From: Mortierella sp. BCC40632
Lineage: Eukaryota; Mortierellomycota; Mortierellomycetes; Mortierellales; Mortierellaceae
NCBI GenBank assembly: GCA_011634665.1
Contig: WAEK01000015.1
Location: forward strand, 62,001 to 126,000
Direction: 5' to 3'
Length of the DNA: 64,000 nt
Under the pieces are notes generated by a model. It was not told where the DNA came from. It worked only from the letters and a program-made list of their open reading frames with translations, and searched no databases. Shown here piece by piece: positions 60,434 to 64,000 of the stretch (position 1 is its first letter; each line of letters starts with the position of its first letter). Both the position numbers and the translations under genes were made by a program.

Positions 60434-63400
60434 ATGCTACTCTATGTGAGCGGATGGATCGATTCATGGTTAAGTTTGAGGCATCCAAAAAGAAAGCGTA
60501 TAAAGAACGCGTGGCCAAGAGGTATCAAGTGCCCGTCCTCGCGTTTAACAGGCCTTGGTTACAAATCAAAACGATTATTAGTGAATACTAACCGTCCAGA
60601 TGCTTCTACACCTTACGTATTTGCTGTCAACAGAGCGGAGCGTGATAAACAGTCGAGAGCTGGAGGAGCAGAACCCGAGCAATCTAACATCTTTCTCGCG
60701 ACTGACCAGCCGAATCCTGCCAACAATCACCAATTTCGTCCAAGATTCAGCCCCAAGGTCCGCTATGAACCTGTAGAGGAACATCCTGCCCCTGCCATCC
60801 CTAGAGAGTACCAGTTAAAGCCATGGACGCAGGCGCCTGAGAACACGACGGCGGGGACACATACGCCAAAACCTAACAAGACGAAGCCCCCGGACATCAA
60901 AGCCGAGATCAACGAGAATGACGGCTTTGGGCGTAAGCAAATATTAAACGCCCTATCGTTCGAGCACCCAATTGTGTCTCTGGACTTTGGCCGCTTGGTC
61001 CTCAATATTCATGCCACCGTCGATGACGACGGCGCCGCCAAGGAAATCATCGAATGCTTCCGTGGAGCTGTCCGCGCGGCATGGGATTGCAAACGGCGCT
61101 GCCAGATTCTGATTGGTCTTTATCTGGAGGATGTTTTTTATCCTCGGCCTCACCCTGACGCCCCTCGGCCTGTGACACCCGTGGCAAGCATCAGTCCACG
61201 AGATCGTGAGATCCTTAATAGCCTGTGCCCTTCTCTCACATCAAAGGATATTGCTAACGACGACCCTGTCAGCTCTACGGGGGATAGTGAGGACGATCCA
61301 TCTAATGTGCGCTTTCTCCATTCCTTCCTCAGATTTCTGTACTCCGGCAACCCGCCTAGTGAGAGAAAAACCGGAGCAGCCGTCAACACCTTCATTAGGC
61401 GACTGCAAGAGTTAGGCCATTTAGATACATCGAACCTCACCAACGCAGTCATGCTCCAGAATATCAAGGAGCACACCCCAACTATGTTGATCCGTTCGGT
61501 AGCTTCACAGCTTTCGGTAGAGCTCTTGAAACACTACAAGCAAGGAGCGAAAAGACTGTTGGAACTGGTAACGTACCTGTCAATGTTAGTTGTTTTCTAT
61601 CTTGTCAAAATAGAGACAAGTAATTCAAAGTTAATTAATCGTTGTTCGTCTTGGGATCTATGGCGAGCAGCCTACGCGAGAGGAGCAGTGCCTGAGGCAC
61701 GTGCGCCTCACAGTACTTACGTTAGAATTAGCTTCCTGTCTCTCAGGAGGCATGAATAAAATACCCAACGTCCCTGGGCCAACTGGCCAGGCATGTCTTT
61801 TTCTCACCGACTCTTATTCTTCCCTTTGCTGACCCCTCTATTGTCACTATGTCTATCCATGTCGAGGCGTCCCTTCAGGGTAAGTTCAATTATATCACAA
61901 TCGTTTTTCTGTATGTGTCACTATAGAACCGAAAAATGATCAGAAGGGGCCGATTGCCAAACAATCAAGCAGTCGAAATGTCCTCTGACGAGCCAGCGAT
62001 CCAGCTCTTTGTACGAGTAAATGCTACGGCAGGCCGGCCTTGGCGACTCTCACCGCTGTCGCCAGAAGAGCATGGATACATGACGTTTACCGAGCTAGAG
62101 CTGGCCGCATTTCTACACAAGAGGAAAAAATTGCATCCCATCCTGGCGAGGATTATTGGCTCTGAGGACCTACAGAGGGATCTAACTCAGGCAGAGCTGA
62201 TTAAAGACTGGATCCCACACCAGACGCCAGGCCTGTTCATCCAGCACATCATAGTACCTGTGGACCCCAAGACTTTGACTGGTGATCGTGTTCGCGGTCG
62301 TGAGAAGAAAGAGGCTGGTATCTCTACCGCAGTCAAGATTCTTGATCCAGATGGCATCCGGGACCAAATCATTAATCTTCGCCGAGACGGATTTGACCCA
62401 ACAGCTTACGAAGAGAAGGGCTATTACCTGCGTGGCTCCATTAAAACTGATGGATACAGCCTTCAGTTGCTGGCATACAAGTTACGTGAGCTCAACTCGG
62501 TCAAGTTCAAGCGTTACAAGACCGAACTTCTACCCGACCGTCTCCTCTCAACTACAGCTGGCACAAGCGACCACCTCACTGAGGTGCGTAATGTCTTCAA
62601 ATCGGCTGCTGATGTCGAGCGTTTGCTTGGGTGCACTCCCGACGAAGCAGATCGTGTGTCATACTTAGGAATTGATCTGGGCCAGGCCTTTGTGGTAGGA
62701 ACGAGTGCGATTCTCCCGAAGGGTATGACCATCCAAGTTGGCAAGCGACGGCAACGCCGGCAAAAGAAGAAACGAGGCAGCCGAGGATCGCGCCCGAGAG
62801 GCAGCGGCAAGGGAAAGAAGATCGCCAGCCGGGAGGGCCGTGAGCGGTACATCAATCTCGCAGCCAATAAAAAGGCTGTTGCGCAACCAACTCTCGCTTA
62901 CAGAACCTGGCTTGAAAAACAAAAGCCGGCCGGCCTGACGCGCGCCCCCTCCAAACCTGAGACAACGGTCAGCACAGACGCAACGACTTCATTGACACTT
63001 CAGTCTTCCACCTCTAGCACCAGCCCAACGGTGTCTGACCCCCTTTCGATTAGCTTGATCGAATCGTCGCTTACTCCCCTATGTGGTCCAAATGCCGACT
63101 TTTCCACACATGTGCAGCAGCGACAAGCGAACGAAGACCACCTGGACACGTTTTACAATGGCCGTCAATACAAAGTCAAGAAGTACACGCAGATGGCAAA
63201 AAGGGCAAGGAAGAAGGAGTTTTGTCAGCTTGCAGACTCGCTGCTGCGCATGGTTGGCGGTTCTTTGGGCGAAAGGAGGAAAGAGAATGACAAGGTTGTC
63301 ATCGGCATTGGCATGGGCCAATTCACCTCCACTTCCCGACTGACATCCTTACATGGATCATTCGAGGCATTTTTCGTTCAGAAGGTAACATTTTATTGTA

Positions 63401-63921
63401 AGTTGCAGTGATTTCTTTCCAATCCTGCTACTGATAGCTGTTGGATTGACTCTCTCTCCCCTCTTTCAATGGTATAGGTTCGAGCGCTCGGCTATGTCTT
63501 GGTTGGAATTAACGAGTTTTATACCTCAAAAAAGTGCCCAACATGCGAACAATTTGTCGGTGAGGCGGGCAGCATGAGACGCCTGTACTGTTATCGATGC
63601 CATAAGTTCCTCCACAGGGACATAATGGCAGCACACAATATGTGCACCGCCCTCAAGAGGCATGTGGAACAACAGAAACGACCACTGTATTTGCAACCTG
63701 TAGATGCTGAAGGCAATTATCCATGGCTTGATAAATCCAGCGACTCTGACCCAACTCCAGACAGTCGTGGAGGTGGTGGTAGCAAGCGCCAGGCAAAGGA
63801 GATCGGCGAAGCCGATCAGGAGAAGAGTAGCAAGCGGAACAAGGCAACCAATGTCAAGAAAAAGTCGTCCAACACCACGAGTTCCAAGACAACAGCAACT
63901 GAGCAAGGGTTGGCAACGTAA
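60434..63921 (+). CDS. Fanzor (eukaryotic TnpB-like, RNA-guided nuclease family)
   Basis: Fanzors are eukaryotic relatives of TnpB that cut DNA guided by an RNA made from the same locus. Exons 60434-61572, 61791-61879, 61997-63384 and 63478-63921 join in one frame of 1,019 residues. The N-terminal region carries LDFGRLVLNI, SFLRFLYSGN and SVASQLSVELLKHY, typical of large fungal Fanzor1 proteins as I remember them. The nuclease part has RuvC-I Asp636 (YLGIDLGQAF), a very basic loop, a Ser/Thr-rich insert, a RuvC-II segment VVIGIGMGQF with Gly846 at the usual Glu position, Glu885 in GINEFYTSKKC, zinc-ribbon Cys892/895/910/913 and RuvC-III Asp920 (HRDIMAAHN). A basic Ser/Lys-rich tail could act as a nuclear signal. 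Three introns show it is a eukaryotic gene. The true start is uncertain: upstream frame 60358-60591 may contribute. Confidence 0.88.
62742..62850 (+). other. Arg/Lys-rich segment in the Fanzor, after RuvC-I
   Basis: About 36 codons, more than half of them Arg, Lys or Gly, lie between RuvC-I and the Ser/Thr-rich insert. The composition suits RNA contact or nuclear import; neither is shown. Confidence 0.5.
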
Positions 63922-63974
63922 CAAGCAGTATGCAGATTGATAGCTAGATAGCATTTATTTTTTTTTTACCTTGG

Positions 63975-63990
63975 GGTGTTCGTCAACACC
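63975..63990. repeat. Perfect hairpin 3' of the Fanzor
   Basis: GGTGTT at 63975-63980 pairs with AACACC at 63985-63990 around the loop CGTC; two further G-T wobble pairs could extend the stem. It lies 54 bases after the Fanzor stop, following a T run. Confidence 0.65.
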
Positions 63991-64000
63991 TTTGTCTACT

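Noticed and set aside
61927..61996. Exon start at 61927, giving an extra NRKMIRRGRL segment in the Fanzor
   Set aside because: It does not match the phase of the preceding exon (61791-61879). The acceptor at 61996 restores the frame and gives the expected join.
60434..63921. Bacterial IS607/IS200-type TnpB from contamination
   Set aside because: The gene needs three spliceosomal introns to be open, is about twice the length of TnpB, and lies next to clearly fungal DNA.

Overview
The window looks like nuclear DNA of a filamentous fungus, most probably of the Mucoromycota/Mortierella type. This is inferred from the gene content and not from a search. Genes carry several short GT-AG introns, intergenic DNA is full of poly(T)/poly(A) runs and (CT)n/(GA)n tracts, and the protein set is eukaryotic. 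I saw no rRNA, no convincing tRNA and no CRISPR array.

Layout: 1-795 (+) is the 3' end of an unrecognised disordered protein. 1200-2573 (-) is a peroxisomal-type carrier. 2574-7953 is a long pyrimidine-rich spacer. 7954-11788 (+) is a five-exon C2H2 transcription factor with a separate N-terminal domain. 12433-14512 (+) is the tRNA m1G9 methyltransferase TRM10. 15521-22063 (+) is a large membrane protein joining a WD/beta-propeller-like half to a six-helix ion-channel-like half and a C-terminal coiled coil. 23504-26196 (+) is methionine aminopeptidase 2 in seven exons. 29220-29507 (-) is a small unknown gene. 30831-31010 is a 10-bp minisatellite. 33696-34952 (+) is a secreted, probably GPI-anchored Kre9/Knh1-like protein. 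35777-36609 (-) is a small unknown gene. 37776-41768 (+) is the histone acetyltransferase GCN5. 43448-45027 (+) is an alkaline ceramidase. 45599-47190 (-) is a HeH/LEM-type protein. About 52731-59922 (+) is a BAR-PH-ArfGAP-ankyrin protein. About 60434-63921 (+) is a Fanzor.

Most genes are unrelated housekeeping genes and do not form a pathway. The exception is the Fanzor at the right end, a eukaryotic TnpB relative of the RNA-guided nuclease (OMEGA) class. Its four exons join in one open frame of about 1,019 codons. It keeps a RuvC-I Asp, a four-Cys zinc ribbon and a RuvC-III Asp. The usual RuvC-II Glu position is Gly, and a candidate replacement Glu lies 39 residues further on. A perfect hairpin lies 54 bases past its stop, where a guide RNA or element end would be expected; the window ends there.

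Two housekeeping genes, TRM10 and GCN5, each carry one apparent single-base frame error at a splice donor. These are more likely assembly errors than real lesions. Two introns appear to be of the GC-AG class. Exon limits were worked out by hand from splice sites, phase and protein continuity; where phases did not close this is stated.
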